This document shows, piece by piece, positions 1 to 7,236 of a stretch of 36,035 bases of DNA. Source of the stretch: GCA-2688105 sp964499445. GTDB taxonomy: Bacteria > Chloroflexota > Dehalococcoidia > Dehalococcoidales > GCA-2688105. The translations under genes were made by a program, and so were the position numbers. Location: assembly GCA_964499445.1 (NCBI GenBank), contig CAZCLE010000005.1, positions 1 through 36,035 of the forward strand. The letters run 5' to 3'. The notes beneath the pieces are model-generated. The model was not told the origin of the DNA. It made no database searches and saw only the letters and a list, made by a program, of their open reading frames with translations. How positions within the stretch are numbered: position 1 is the stretch's first letter; every line of letters begins with the position of its first letter.

Positions 1-2
1 CA

Positions 3-614
3 GCCAAGCTGGCTAAGGAGAACAACCTGTATACCGTCTATGTCACCAATGGCTATATGACCCCGGAGGCACTGGATACTATCGGACCCTATCTGGATGC
101 CTGGCGGGTGGATGTTAAGGGTTTCTCTGATACCCTTTACCGTGAGCTGGCCAAGATTACTCGCTGGCGAGGGATACTTGAGGTTGCCAAACGGGCTAAA
201 GACAAGTGGAAAATGCACGTTGAGGTGGTTACCAATATCATACCAACCATGAATGATGATGACCAGCAACTTGAGGGCATTGCTAGCTGGATAAGAGATG
301 ACCTGGGTGAACTAACCCCCTGGCATGTAACCCGTTTCTTTCCCCATCATCATATGATGCACTTACCCCCAACCCCGCTGTCCACTCTTGAGCACGCCTA
401 CGATATTGGCAAGAAAGCCGGTCTTAAGTTTGTCTATGCCGGTAATGTCCCCGGGCACCAGAGTGAGAGCACCTTCTGCTCCTCCTGTGGTAAGCTTATC
501 GTGCTCAGGTCTGGCTATCAGACTGAGGTATTAGGTCTGGAAGATTCACGATGCAAGTTCTGCGGGGCAGAACTTAATTTCAGGACGTCTGGGGCAGAGA
601 GGAGACTATCATGA
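3..614 (+). CDS. amrS: AmmeMemoRadiSam system radical SAM enzyme, C-terminal part (5' cut by window edge)
   Basis: The frame is open from the first bases of the window through the ATG at 57, so this is the C-terminal part of a longer protein and the ATG is internal. Visible pieces are a PflA-like radical SAM half-barrel segment (VTNGYMTPEALD, WRVDVKGFSD, HVEVVTNIIPTMND, PWHVTRFFPHH) and a terminal zinc-ribbon-like tail with two CxxC pairs (CSSCGK and CKFCGAE). The CxxxCxxC motif that would bind the radical SAM cluster lies outside the window. The stop codon overlaps the ATG of the next gene (ATGA at 611-614), which encodes fused MEMO and AMMECR1 domains. That three-part association defines the AmmeMemoRadiSam system, whose substrate I do not know to be established. 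Family assignment is firm; function is not. Confidence 0.9.
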   Translation, partial: AKLAKENNLYTVYVTNGYMTPEALDTIGPYLDAWRVDVKGFSDTLYRELAKITRWRGILEVAKRAKDKWKMHVEVVTNIIPTMNDDDQQLEGIASWIRDDLGELTPWHVTRFFPHHHMMHLPPTPLSTLEHAYDIGKKAGLKFVYAGNVPGHQSESTFCSSCGKLIVLRSGYQTEVLGLEDSRCKFCGAELNFRTSGAERRLS

Positions 615-1918
615 GCAGGAAGCCAGTCGTCGCCGGGCAATTCTATCCAGGCTCACCTTCCCAGCTTAGGGCAATGATTGAGCAGTTGGTTGGTGAGAAG
701 GGAGCCAAAGAAGATGTAATCGGTCTGGTGTCACCTCACGCCGGCTATGTCTACTCAGGACCGGTGGCCGGTGCGGTCATATCCAGAATTAAGTTCAAAG
801 ATACCTTTATCATTATGGGTCCCAATCATACCGGAAGGGGAAAGCCGCTCAGTATCATGACTCAGGGGACATGGGAAACACCCCTGGGTGAGGTAGAGAT
901 TGACTCAGAGCTGGGCAAGCAGATTTTAGCTACCTCCAGTTACTTACAGGAGGATAGCATGGCGCATCAATATGAACACTCCATTGAGGTTCAGCTCCCG
1001 TTTCTACAATATTTCAAGCCGGATATTAGGATAGTGCCCATCGTCCTCGCTTACTCTAGCGGTGATATCTATAAGGAGATTGGTAAAGATATAGCCAGAG
1101 CGGTTAAGGATTTGAACAAAGAGGTGGTAATCATAGCCTCAAGTGACATGACTCACTATGAGCCCCAATCGTCTGCCCAGAGGAAGGATACCCAGGCTAT
1201 AGAAGCCATACTGGATTTGAACGAGGATGAACTGCTGAAGCGGGTTGATGAGTTAAATATATCAATGTGTGGCTATGCCCCTACCACCAGCCTCATCTCG
1301 GCCGCCAAGGAACTGGGGGCAACCGGGGCGGAACTGGTTAAATACCAGACCAGTGGTGATACCTCAGGCGATTACTCCAGCGTGGTCGGCTACGCCGGGA
1401 TAATAATAACCAGGATGTCTCCACTGGTGAGATTAGCCAAAGAAACGGTAGAGACCTATGTTAAGGAAGGTAAGACCCCCCAGCCAGAGGAGCTTAGCCC
1501 GGAGATGAAGCCGAGGGCTGGGGTCTTTGTGTCAATTCACAAGTTGGGGGAACTTAGAGGCTGCATCGGCACCTTTGAACCAAATGAAGATAATGTGGCT
1601 GAGGAAATTATCACCAATGCCGTCAGCTCGGCGACCCGAGACCCCCGCTTCCCCCCCATCGCCCCCAATGAGCTTAAAGACCTTGACTACAGTGTGGATG
1701 TCCTGACCACCCCTGAGCCGATAGATAGCCAGGACCAGCTTGACCCCAAGAAGTATGGGGTTATTGTGGAGTGTGAGGGGCGGCGGGGCCTGCTACTCCC
1801 TGACCTTGAGGGGGTGGATAGTGTGGACTATCAGATTGACATCTGCCGCCAGAAGGCAGGCATAGCCCCCGACGAGCCGATAAAACTATATCGGTTTGAG
1901 GTGAGGAGATATAAATGA
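611..1918 (+). CDS. amrB: AmmeMemoRadiSam system fusion protein: MEMO domain + AMMECR1 domain
   Basis: This 435-residue protein carries two domains. Residues 1-267 are a MEMO1-type fold related to class III extradiol dioxygenases, with SPHAGYVYSGP (41-51), MGPNHTG (69-75), EHSIEVQLPF (122-131) and SSDMTHY (177-183), which supply the family's putative metal-binding histidines. Residues 268-435 are an AMMECR1 domain with the signature LRGCIG (315-320). The two are separate proteins in many organisms (AmrB and AmrA), so this gene carries both. It overlaps the upstream radical SAM gene by 4 bp, which implies translational coupling. The reaction of the complex is unknown to me; a role in radical-based modification of a small molecule or protein is inference from the partners. 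Confidence 0.92.
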   Translation: MSRKPVVAGQFYPGSPSQLRAMIEQLVGEKGAKEDVIGLVSPHAGYVYSGPVAGAVISRIKFKDTFIIMGPNHTGRGKPLSIMTQGTWETPLGEVEIDSELGKQILATSSYLQEDSMAHQYEHSIEVQLPFLQYFKPDIRIVPIVLAYSSGDIYKEIGKDIARAVKDLNKEVVIIASSDMTHYEPQSSAQRKDTQAIEAILDLNEDELLKRVDELNISMCGYAPTTSLISAAKELGATGAELVKYQTSGDTSGDYSSVVGYAGIIITRMSPLVRLAKETVETYVKEGKTPQPEELSPEMKPRAGVFVSIHKLGELRGCIGTFEPNEDNVAEEIITNAVSSATRDPRFPPIAPNELKDLDYSVDVLTTPEPIDSQDQLDPKKYGVIVECEGRRGLLLPDLEGVDSVDYQIDICRQKAGIAPDEPIKLYRFEVRRYK

Positions 1919-1927
1919 CCACCTAAA

Positions 1928-2090
1928 AGGGGAAGATTGAAGGGGCGGAGCCCCTTCAAAACCAATCCCTCCCCCATTCTTCTAGGGAGCAAGTAAAAAA
2001 GGAGAGTTAAAGAGAGGCGAAGCCTCTCTTACACAACCAATCCCTCCCCCTCTCCTTTGAAGGAGAGGGGGACAAAGGGGGTGAGGATGG
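1928..2090 (+). repeat. Two tandem imperfect REP-like units with hairpins
   Basis: The gap after the MEMO/AMMECR1 gene holds two related units. Each begins with a small GC-rich hairpin (GAAGGGG/CCCCTTC near 1939-1957; AGAGAGGC/GCCTCTCT near 2011-2029), followed by the identical 16-mer AACCAATCCCTCCCCC (1960-1975 and 2035-2050). The second unit continues into a CCCTCTCCTT/AAGGAGAGGG hairpin and a 34-bp tail (2057-2090) that recurs exactly at 23550-23583 in front of rarA. The tail contains GGGGGTGAGG, which acts as a Shine-Dalgarno sequence for the next gene. These look like dispersed repetitive extragenic elements, not genes. Confidence 0.75.
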
Positions 2091-2091
2091 T

Positions 2092-3270
2092 ATGATTGCA
2101 AAAGAGATTGACCAGATTAAAGAAGAAGATTTGCAGACTTTAATAGATAACTCGGTGTCAGAGCGCAAAACTATAGAATATAAGCAAGCATTGCCGGGCA
2201 ATCCAGATTCTGAAAAGATAAAGTTTCTTGCATCTGTTTCTTCCTTCGCAAATGCCAGTGGTGGCGACTTGATATTTGGCATAACCGAAGATAGAAGAAC
2301 AGGAACTCCAAAATCATTGGAGGGGCTAAGTATTGATAATATTGACCAAGAAATCTTAAGACTGGAAAATATGATAAGGGACGGAATTCAACCAAGAACA
2401 CTATCGGTAATCATTCAGCCAATTCCTCTAAAAAACTCAAGAATCGCTTTAATAATCAGAGTCCCTAAAAGCTGGATTAGTCCTCATCGTGTTTCTTGTA
2501 AAGGTCATGATAAGTTTTACTCCAGAAGTTCAAATGGGAAATACCCTTTAGATGTTGCAGAGTTACGAGTGGCTTTCAATTTATCAGAGACGGTAACAGA
2601 GAGAATTAGGAATTTCAGGCAAGACAGAATATCAAAGATATTTGCTAATGAAACCCCTGTGCCCTTTTATGAGAATGCAAAAATAGTGCTTCATCTGATA
2701 CCGATTATTTCATTCAATCCCGCTCAAAATTATGACATAAGTGAAATAGCTTCCCATCCTGAAAGAATGCTGCCAATATACAGTGGTGGAGGGAATAGTA
2801 GGTATAACCTTGATGGTTTCTTAACTCATTCTAAAGACCAAGATGGGGAATCGTACTCTTATGTTCAACTTTTTAGAAACGGAATCATTGAGGCAGTTAA
2901 TTCATCAATGCTAGAACCTCGGGAAGGAAAGTTCCTCATACCTAGCGTTGGCTACGAACAAGGATTGATTAAATCATTTACTGACTATCTTTCTCTTCTT
3001 AAGACGTTGAATGTTGAGCTACCGATTTTTGTCTTTCTGACTTTACTCGGCGTTAAAGGCTATTCAATGGCTGTAAGTGAAAGATTTTTCTTTGCTAGGA
3101 GCCACACAGTTGATAGAGATATTTTGCTATTACCAGAAATTATCATAGAAAGTTATGACGTCAGCGCAGAGAAGGAACTCCGGCCTATGTTTGATTCTAT
3201 TTGGAATGCTTGTGGCTTCCCAAGGTCATTAAATTATAATGACGAAGGAGAATGGGCTCCAAAAGGATAA
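2092..3270 (+). CDS. AlbA_2 / Schlafen-type putative DNA-binding protein
   Basis: The 392-residue product has an N-terminal AlbA_2 (Schlafen-like) domain over about residues 15-160. It includes the typical pattern ERKTIEYKQAL followed by SSFANASGGDLIFGI (51-65) and a later FYSRSSNGKYPLDVAELR segment. The C-terminal 230 residues match nothing I recognise. AlbA_2 domains bind nucleic acid and often sit in transcription regulators or defence-related proteins; the role here is unknown. The gene is visibly AT-richer than its neighbours on both sides, which suggests transfer. It sits exactly between a REP-like tail shared with the rarA promoter region and a degenerate copy of the rarA 5' end, so it appears to have landed in a duplicated rarA leader. 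The start ATG at 2092 has GGGGGTGAGG just upstream, supplied by the repeat. Confidence 0.8.
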   Translation: MIAKEIDQIKEEDLQTLIDNSVSERKTIEYKQALPGNPDSEKIKFLASVSSFANASGGDLIFGITEDRRTGTPKSLEGLSIDNIDQEILRLENMIRDGIQPRTLSVIIQPIPLKNSRIALIIRVPKSWISPHRVSCKGHDKFYSRSSNGKYPLDVAELRVAFNLSETVTERIRNFRQDRISKIFANETPVPFYENAKIVLHLIPIISFNPAQNYDISEIASHPERMLPIYSGGGNSRYNLDGFLTHSKDQDGESYSYVQLFRNGIIEAVNSSMLEPREGKFLIPSVGYEQGLIKSFTDYLSLLKTLNVELPIFVFLTLLGVKGYSMAVSERFFFARSHTVDRDILLLPEIIIESYDVSAEKELRPMFDSIWNACGFPRSLNYNDEGEWAPKG

Positions 3271-3282
3271 AGAAGCAGCAGT

Positions 3283-3343
3283 ATGGATATGTTTGAGCAG
3301 AAATATGAGGAACAGGTGGAACGGGAGGCGCCACTGGCGACCC
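3283..3343 (+). pseudogene. Fragment matching the first ~20 codons of rarA
   Basis: About 60 bp read DMFEQKYEEQVEREAPLATR, nearly the same as DMFEQQFEEQMERGAPLATR at the N terminus of the complete rarA at 23580. The DNA agrees at most positions, with differences mainly at third codon positions, and the similarity stops abruptly after CGACCCGGA. An open frame continues to 3465 without resemblance to RarA, so I regard this as a relic and not a gene. Confidence 0.65.
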
Positions 3344-3445
3344 GGACTAAATTCATCTTCACCAAACTGCGCATGACACCGGGTACTAATACTGTTTCCA
3401 GACTTTCCATTATTTGCTCTTGTGTGGGCACAGAATCTCCTCCTT

Positions 3446-3841
3446 CTAGTGCAGTCGTTCCATGAGGTTGGGGAGTTTACCGACCGAGTAAAGTTTTACT
3501 GCCTCATCAATGCTGGCAATGTCAGTGACGACCGGCTCGATGTTATGGCTTTTCAGGCTCTCATATGCGCCCCAGCCCATGCCGCCAGCGATAAGAACCT
3601 GACAATCAAAGATAGTCTCAGCCATACTCGCATGCCTTACCTGGGAGCCAGCATCATAACCATGTCTTTCCCCAGGGGCTAAATCATGGTGGTGGGCGGC
3701 AAAAGTGTGGTGGCCGGTCTTAGCTCGTGTCTCCTTACCCACAATCTTGCCCTCTTCTACTGTTACCACCACATAAAATGGTGCCCGACCAAAGTGCTGG
3801 CTGATAGTAGCACCATCTTCCGTTATTGCAGCAATCTTCAT
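3446..3841 (-). CDS. NifB/NifX-type dinitrogenase iron-molybdenum cofactor-binding family protein
   Basis: This 131-residue protein has the compact fold of the NifX/NafY/NifB C-terminal family. It starts MKIAAITEDGATISQHFGRAPFYVVVTVEEGKIV and has the typical core CQVLIAGGMGWGAYESLKSHNIEPVVTD. An inserted His-rich stretch (HHTFAAHHHD, around residues 44-53) is a possible metal-binding element. No nitrogenase genes are visible here. In anaerobes such proteins accompany MinD-type ATPases and are linked to iron-sulfur or mixed-metal cluster handling. The start ATG is preceded by GGGAGGG with about 7 nt spacing. It is the last gene of the minus-strand operon that begins with the DUF134 regulator. 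Confidence 0.88.
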   Translation of the reverse strand: MKIAAITEDGATISQHFGRAPFYVVVTVEEGKIVGKETRAKTGHHTFAAHHHDLAPGERHGYDAGSQVRHASMAETIFDCQVLIAGGMGWGAYESLKSHNIEPVVTDIASIDEAVKLYSVGKLPNLMERLH

Positions 3842-3862
3842 AGTTTATCCCTCCCAGTTTAT

Positions 3863-3946
3863 CTAGCTTACTTTAAGCTCGTATTCAGGTTTATCCGTTT
3901 CAAATTGGCTGGTTGAATACCTTGGCTCAAGGTCAAACGAATCCAT
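3863..3946 (-). CDS. Possible 27-residue small protein
   Basis: Between the FmdB-type gene and the distal NifX-like gene lies a short frame with an ATG at 3946, a purine-rich GGAGTGAGAGG sequence upstream and a TAG at 3863. The product is acidic and hydrophilic, beginning MDSFDLEPRY and ending YELKVS. It fills most of the 127-bp gap in an otherwise tightly packed operon. I do not recognise a family, and a chance frame cannot be excluded. Confidence 0.35.
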   Translation of the reverse strand: MDSFDLEPRYSTSQFETDKPEYELKVS

Positions 3947-3968
3947 ACGCCTCTCACTCCTACCTGTA

Positions 3969-4211
3969 TTAATGTCTCCAGCACCGCTCGCCGGTAGAAC
4001 AAGGCGATGTTTCACACCGCTCTTCCCGACCACAGCAGGTGGCACCCGCTGTGTTACCCCTGTCCTTCAACAAGCTGGGGGCGGATATCAGCTTCTCCAG
4101 ATTCTGGCTGCCACAGCTAGGGCAAACTAGCGTCCTGCCATCCGCAGAACTGGACACTAAGACCTCGGACACCTTCCCGCACTCCTGACATCTGAAATCG
4201 TAAATCGGCAT
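3969..4211 (-). CDS. FmdB-type zinc-ribbon protein
   Basis: This 80-residue protein begins MPIYDFRCQECGKVSEVLV and carries a second pair CPSCGSQNLEKLISAP. That is the CxxC...CxxC zinc ribbon of the FmdB/CxxC_CxxC_SSSS family. The C-terminal tail is unusually Cys-rich (TCCGREERCETSPCSTGERC), which could add another metal site. FmdB-type proteins are small putative regulatory or chaperone-like factors of uncertain function. It follows the second MinD-type ATPase gene by 9 bp, so it belongs to the iron-sulfur-related operon. Confidence 0.85.
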   Translation of the reverse strand: MPIYDFRCQECGKVSEVLVSSSADGRTLVCPSCGSQNLEKLISAPSLLKDRGNTAGATCCGREERCETSPCSTGERCWRH

Positions 4212-4220
4212 CTTATCTCC

Positions 4221-5081
4221 TCATTTGGACAGATATTTTGAGACTATCTCCCACAGCACTTCTATCTGATGAGATACACCGTTCCGGCTATACTCCACAA
4301 CCGGCACGCCTTGTATCATTGCTTCAGTCACAACTTTATCAAAAGGAATCCGAGCAGCTACCTCCACTCCCTGGCTGAGGCAATAGTTCTCAATCTGATG
4401 CGTGTTTTTTTCGTTGATGTCATACTTGTTGATGCATACCAGAGCTTGGACCCCAAAATGGTGGCACACGCCGAGAACCCTCTCCAGGTCATGGATACCA
4501 GATAACGTTGGCTCGGTCACCAGAAGCGCCAGATTGGCTCCGGAAAGAGATGAAATAACCGGGCAGCCGATACCCGGCGGCCCGTCACTGATAATACAGT
4601 CAAAACCAGCTTTCTCCGCAAGCTGCCTGGCCTGCTGCCTGACCAGAGCTACAAGTTTCCCCGAGTTCTCCTGGGCAATTCCCAATCTGGCATGGACGAG
4701 AGGACCATATTTCGTGTTAGAGATAAACCACTCTCCAGACAGGTTTTCCTTCATAGTAATAGCCTCAACCGGGCAGATATGGAAACAAAAGCCACAGCCC
4801 TCACATGAAATAGGGTCAACTATACAGTCTTTTATCGCTTTAAAGTGACACAATTCCTGGCACAAGCCACATTGCGTGCACCTTTCCTTATCGATTACGG
4901 CAGTTTGCCCGCTCCAGAACTGGTGATTCTCTCGAACTGCTGGATTTAGAATGAGGTGAAGGTCAGCAGCATCCACATCACAATCAGCCAGCACCTTATT
5001 TTTGGCTAAGGCGGCAAAAGAACCAACGATGCTGGTTTTCCCAGTACCCCCTTTACCGCTGAGGACTACAATTTCTTTCAT
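4221..5081 (-). CDS. MinD-superfamily P-loop ATPase with inserted 2[4Fe-4S] ferredoxin domain (distal copy)
   Basis: The 286-residue product starts with a deviant Walker A motif, KGGTGKT (10-16), typical of MinD/Mrp/NifH-like ATPases. After DADVDAAD-like residues (LADCDVDAADLHL) comes an inserted bacterial ferredoxin domain with two four-cysteine motifs: CTQCGLCQELC with its partner Cys, and CEGCGFCFHIC. The ATPase core resumes with DCIISDGPPGIGCPVISSLSGANLALLVTEPT. Pairs of such proteins are characteristic of the anaerobe cluster that includes the ORP (orange protein) system, and are thought to act in iron-sulfur or mixed-metal cluster assembly or delivery. The gene overlaps the proximal paralogue by 29 bp, so the two are probably translationally coupled and may work as a pair. 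Confidence 0.92.
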   Translation of the reverse strand: MKEIVVLSGKGGTGKTSIVGSFAALAKNKVLADCDVDAADLHLILNPAVRENHQFWSGQTAVIDKERCTQCGLCQELCHFKAIKDCIVDPISCEGCGFCFHICPVEAITMKENLSGEWFISNTKYGPLVHARLGIAQENSGKLVALVRQQARQLAEKAGFDCIISDGPPGIGCPVISSLSGANLALLVTEPTLSGIHDLERVLGVCHHFGVQALVCINKYDINEKNTHQIENYCLSQGVEVAARIPFDKVVTEAMIQGVPVVEYSRNGVSHQIEVLWEIVSKYLSK

Positions 5082-5919
5082 CTAATATCTCCCGAATCCC
5101 GTCAAGAACCTCTATAATACTGGACTTCCACTGTGGCATACCCTCGACCAGAGCTATTCCTTTGGAATAGAGACGGGCAATCTCGGTATCCAGAGGAATA
5201 GTAAGCATTATTGGTATATTCTCTTCCAAGCAGTATTTTTCGACGTCCTTGTATCCTACTCCGACGCGGTTCAGTACTACACCAAACGGGATATTAAGTT
5301 CTCTCACTGTCTCTACTGCCAGCATCAGGTCATTAAGCCCGAATGGTGTCGGCTCCGTTACCAAAATGCAGAAGTCACTGCCCTTGATTGATTCCACTAC
5401 CGGGCAGGATGTCCCCGGCGGAGCGTCAACGATAACGACTCCATTATTACTGGCCTGTTCTTTTACCTTTCTAATGATAGGCGGCGCCATAGCCTCACCA
5501 ACGTTAAGCTTACCGTGAGCAAACTCAATACCATCTGAGTGTCCCCATTCCACAACACCGCCTTCTCTACCTTCCTCTGAGATTGCGTTTTCGGGACACA
5601 GGTAACTGCAGGCACCACAGCCATGACAGAGCTGGGGAAATGTCAGCACGTGCTCACCAAGGACCGCGATTGCATGATATGCGCAGACCTGGGCACATTT
5701 ACCGCAGTATGTGCACTTATCTTCATCCACCTTGGGTACTGGAGTATAAACAGATTCGCTGCTAGTTATAACAGGCCTCAGGAATACGTGAGCATTGGGC
5801 TCCTCAACATCACAATCGAGAAGCTGCACCTTTTCTCTCTCTTTCAGGGAAAGGGCAAGACTGGTGGCGACCAGGGTCTTTCCGGTGCCCCCTTTGCCGC
5901 TGGCAACCGATATTATCAT
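5053..5919 (-). CDS. MinD-superfamily P-loop ATPase with inserted 2[4Fe-4S] ferredoxin domain (proximal copy)
   Basis: The 288-residue product is a paralogue of the next gene in the operon. It has a Walker A motif KGGTGKT (9-15), the LLDCDVEEPNAH segment, an inserted ferredoxin domain with CTYCGKCAQVC and CHGCGACSYLC motifs, and then VVIVDAPPGTSCPVVESIKGSDFCILVTEPTPFGLNDL. The architecture matches the MinD-superfamily ATPases found beside NifX-like proteins in sulfate reducers, methanogens and Dehalococcoidia. ATP-dependent cluster transfer is the family-level expectation; the target here is not known. The ATG lies 1 bp after the stop of the small zinc-ribbon gene upstream. Confidence 0.92.
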   Translation of the reverse strand: MIISVASGKGGTGKTLVATSLALSLKEREKVQLLDCDVEEPNAHVFLRPVITSSESVYTPVPKVDEDKCTYCGKCAQVCAYHAIAVLGEHVLTFPQLCHGCGACSYLCPENAISEEGREGGVVEWGHSDGIEFAHGKLNVGEAMAPPIIRKVKEQASNNGVVIVDAPPGTSCPVVESIKGSDFCILVTEPTPFGLNDLMLAVETVRELNIPFGVVLNRVGVGYKDVEKYCLEENIPIMLTIPLDTEIARLYSKGIALVEGMPQWKSSIIEVLDGIREILDERNCSPQR

Positions 5920-5920
5920 A

Positions 5921-6118
5921 TTATTCTCTTACCATCTTGGTGCCGCACTTTGGACAACTCATGTCGTAACACGGTATTCCCTGCTTGTGGGGTACCTTTT
6001 CCCCGCAGCCGGGACAAATACAGTTGCCTTCGGGGCCAGCGCCTGGTCGGCTTCCTCTCTTTCTAGCCCCCCTTTGTGCGCTGTCCTTTGGCGGGCCAGT
6101 CCCATCTCCTTTAGGCAT
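5921..6118 (-). CDS. Small zinc-ribbon protein of the MinD/NifX operon
   Basis: The 65-residue product begins MPKGDGTGPPKDSAQRG, a Gly/Arg-rich flexible stretch, and ends in a zinc ribbon: CICPGCGEKVPHKQGIPC followed by CPKCGTKMVRE. Two CxxC pairs are present, plus an extra Cys. Short proteins with this composition commonly sit between NifX-like and MinD-like genes in anaerobes. Metal or iron-sulfur binding is likely; no function is established that I know of. It is 54 bp downstream of the NifX-like gene and directly abuts the first MinD-type gene. Confidence 0.82.
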   Translation of the reverse strand: MPKGDGTGPPKDSAQRGARKRGSRPGAGPEGNCICPGCGEKVPHKQGIPCYDMSCPKCGTKMVRE

Positions 6119-6172
6119 TATGGCACCTCCGGTAAATAGCTGGCTTTCTTTGTTATTTCTGAAAGTGTAATC

Positions 6173-6619
6173 TCAACCTCCCCTGCCTCGCCCCATACCC
6201 ATTCCTCTGCCCCTTCCTGAACCTCTTCCCATGCCACGCCCTATGCTCCTTCCAGATCCCATACCAAAGTGGCCCGGCACGTTCGGTTGGGTGCTGCCTT
6301 CAATATTGCCTGATTTGTAGCTTTGGACTGCATCCCGAACTTTGCCTGACACTCCAGTTATGACCCTAATACCAGCAGGGGATAATACTTGATAGGCGTT
6401 AGGACCACAGTTGCCAGTTAATACCGCTTCAACTCCTTTACTGACAATCGTCTGTGCTGCGGAAATCCCCGCTCCTCCAGAAGCCATAGCACTGGAGTTC
6501 TCTACGCTTTCAAACTGCATAGTGTCCGGGTCAACAATAACGAAATACCGGCAGCGCCCAAAACGAGGGTCAACCTCGGCATCAAGGTCTGGTCCTGTCG
6601 CTGAAATTGCAATTTTCAT
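6173..6619 (-). CDS. NifB/NifX-type cluster-binding protein with Gly/Arg/Met-rich tail
   Basis: The protein has a NifX-type core (MKIAISATGPDLDAEVDPRFGRCRYFV..., GVEAVLTGNCGPNAYQVLSPAGIRVITG) of about 105 residues. A low-complexity tail built from GRGMGRGSGRG-like repeats follows. The core family binds iron-molybdenum or related iron-sulfur clusters. I chose the ATG at 6619 because AAGGAG (6626-6631 on the complement) is then 6 nt away; a GTG one codon upstream would be only 3 nt from it. A small frame ending in TGA overlaps this ATG (TGATG), suggesting former translational coupling. This is the second gene of the operon, after the DUF134 regulator. Confidence 0.9.
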   Translation of the reverse strand: MKIAISATGPDLDAEVDPRFGRCRYFVIVDPDTMQFESVENSSAMASGGAGISAAQTIVSKGVEAVLTGNCGPNAYQVLSPAGIRVITGVSGKVRDAVQSYKSGNIEGSTQPNVPGHFGMGSGRSIGRGMGRGSGRGRGMGMGRGRGG

Positions 6620-6687
6620 CACTTACTCCTTACGGTAGACTTGCTCTCCGTGCTTCTCAAATTCTCAATCCTGGCCTCAATCTGCTT
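6619..6687 (-). pseudogene. Eroded small coding remnant, possibly DUF5320-like
   Basis: Between the DUF134 gene and the NifX-like gene is a short frame reading KQIEARIENLRSTES and onward, ending in a TGA that overlaps the NifX ATG. It has no credible start and is preceded by an in-frame TGA (6688-6690). Upstream of that stop the same frame reads RIEGIAL. The coiled-coil character resembles the C-terminal end of DUF5320 proteins, which often occur at this operon position. This is a weak inference. Confidence 0.3.
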
Positions 6688-6695
6688 TCATAGAG

Positions 6696-7196
6696 CTATT
6701 CCTTCGATTCGTTGGCATAACACCGCCTCCCATATTTACCTCTACGATGCCTGCCAGAATCCGTTCTACCCCGGCCAAAATCAGTTGGCTGGAGCGGTGA
6801 GATGGTTGTCGTCTCGCACGTAGGGCAAAACTTAGGAGGTGCACTTTCCAATGCTTCAAATGGTACATCCCATTCATGACCGTTAAAGCACTTGAATCGG
6901 CGTGAGGCCATCTCGAAGTTACCTCCCTCAATCCGTATCGCTTTGCCGTTAAGAAGAGCATCAGCCATTTTCTGCCGGCCTGATGCCAAAACCCTTTGAA
7001 AAGTTGGGCGAGAGATGTTCATCCTCTCAGCCCCCTGTTCTTGTTCCAGTCCTTCCATATCTTTTAAACGTATTGCCTCAGCCTCCTCCACAGACAGGCG
7101 CACCTCCTCAAGCGCTCTTAACGGTATACCGGCCGGCTTGAAGTAAGTCACATCGGGTAGATATTCAACTCGACGGCATTTGGGTGGTCTGGGCAT
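6696..7196 (-). CDS. DUF134-family HTH transcriptional regulator
   Basis: The 166-residue protein begins MPRPPKCRRVEYLPDVTYFKPAGIP and continues LEEVRLSVEEAEAIRLKDMEGLEQEQGAERMNISRPTFQRVLASGRQKMADAL. This is the DUF134 signature, with a sigma-70 region-4-like helix-turn-helix (about residues 45-80). A zinc-ribbon-like segment follows (CFNGHEW ... CPTCETT), then an Arg/Gly-rich tail. DUF134 genes repeatedly head clusters of NifX-like and MinD-like genes, so it is probably the local regulator. GGGAG lies about 7 nt before the ATG. A perfect 22-bp palindrome 18 bp upstream of the start codon, directly after a consensus -10 box, is a good candidate for its own operator. Confidence 0.88.
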   Translation of the reverse strand: MPRPPKCRRVEYLPDVTYFKPAGIPLRALEEVRLSVEEAEAIRLKDMEGLEQEQGAERMNISRPTFQRVLASGRQKMADALLNGKAIRIEGGNFEMASRRFKCFNGHEWDVPFEALESAPPKFCPTCETTTISPLQPTDFGRGRTDSGRHRRGKYGRRCYANESKE

Positions 7197-7213
7197 GCTT
7201 AATCTCCCAATTT

Positions 7214-7235
7214 ATTATGAGCATATGCTCATAAT
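7214..7235. promoter_or_regulatory. 22-bp perfect palindrome, candidate DUF134 operator
   Basis: The half-site ATTATGAGCAT is repeated as its exact reverse complement with no spacer. The palindrome begins 2 bp downstream of the -10 box of the DUF134 promoter, so it covers the expected transcription start. It ends 17 bp before the start codon. That position suits a repressor site that blocks initiation. Binding by the DUF134 protein is inference. Confidence 0.75.
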
Positions 7236-7236
7236 T

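Noticed and set aside
2007..2282. 91-codon minus-strand frame with SPPLSPSPSKERG
   Set aside because: The sequence is the translated REP-like repeat, a common source of false proteins, and it lies antisense to the AlbA_2 gene start.
3283..3465. 60-codon frame beginning MDMFEQKYEEQ as a real gene
   Set aside because: Only the first 20 or so residues match RarA; the rest has no family-like features and the frame overlaps the convergent NifX-like gene.
3446..7196. A nitrogen fixation locus
   Set aside because: NifX-like and MinD-like proteins occur without nitrogenase in many anaerobes, and no nifHDK genes are in the window.
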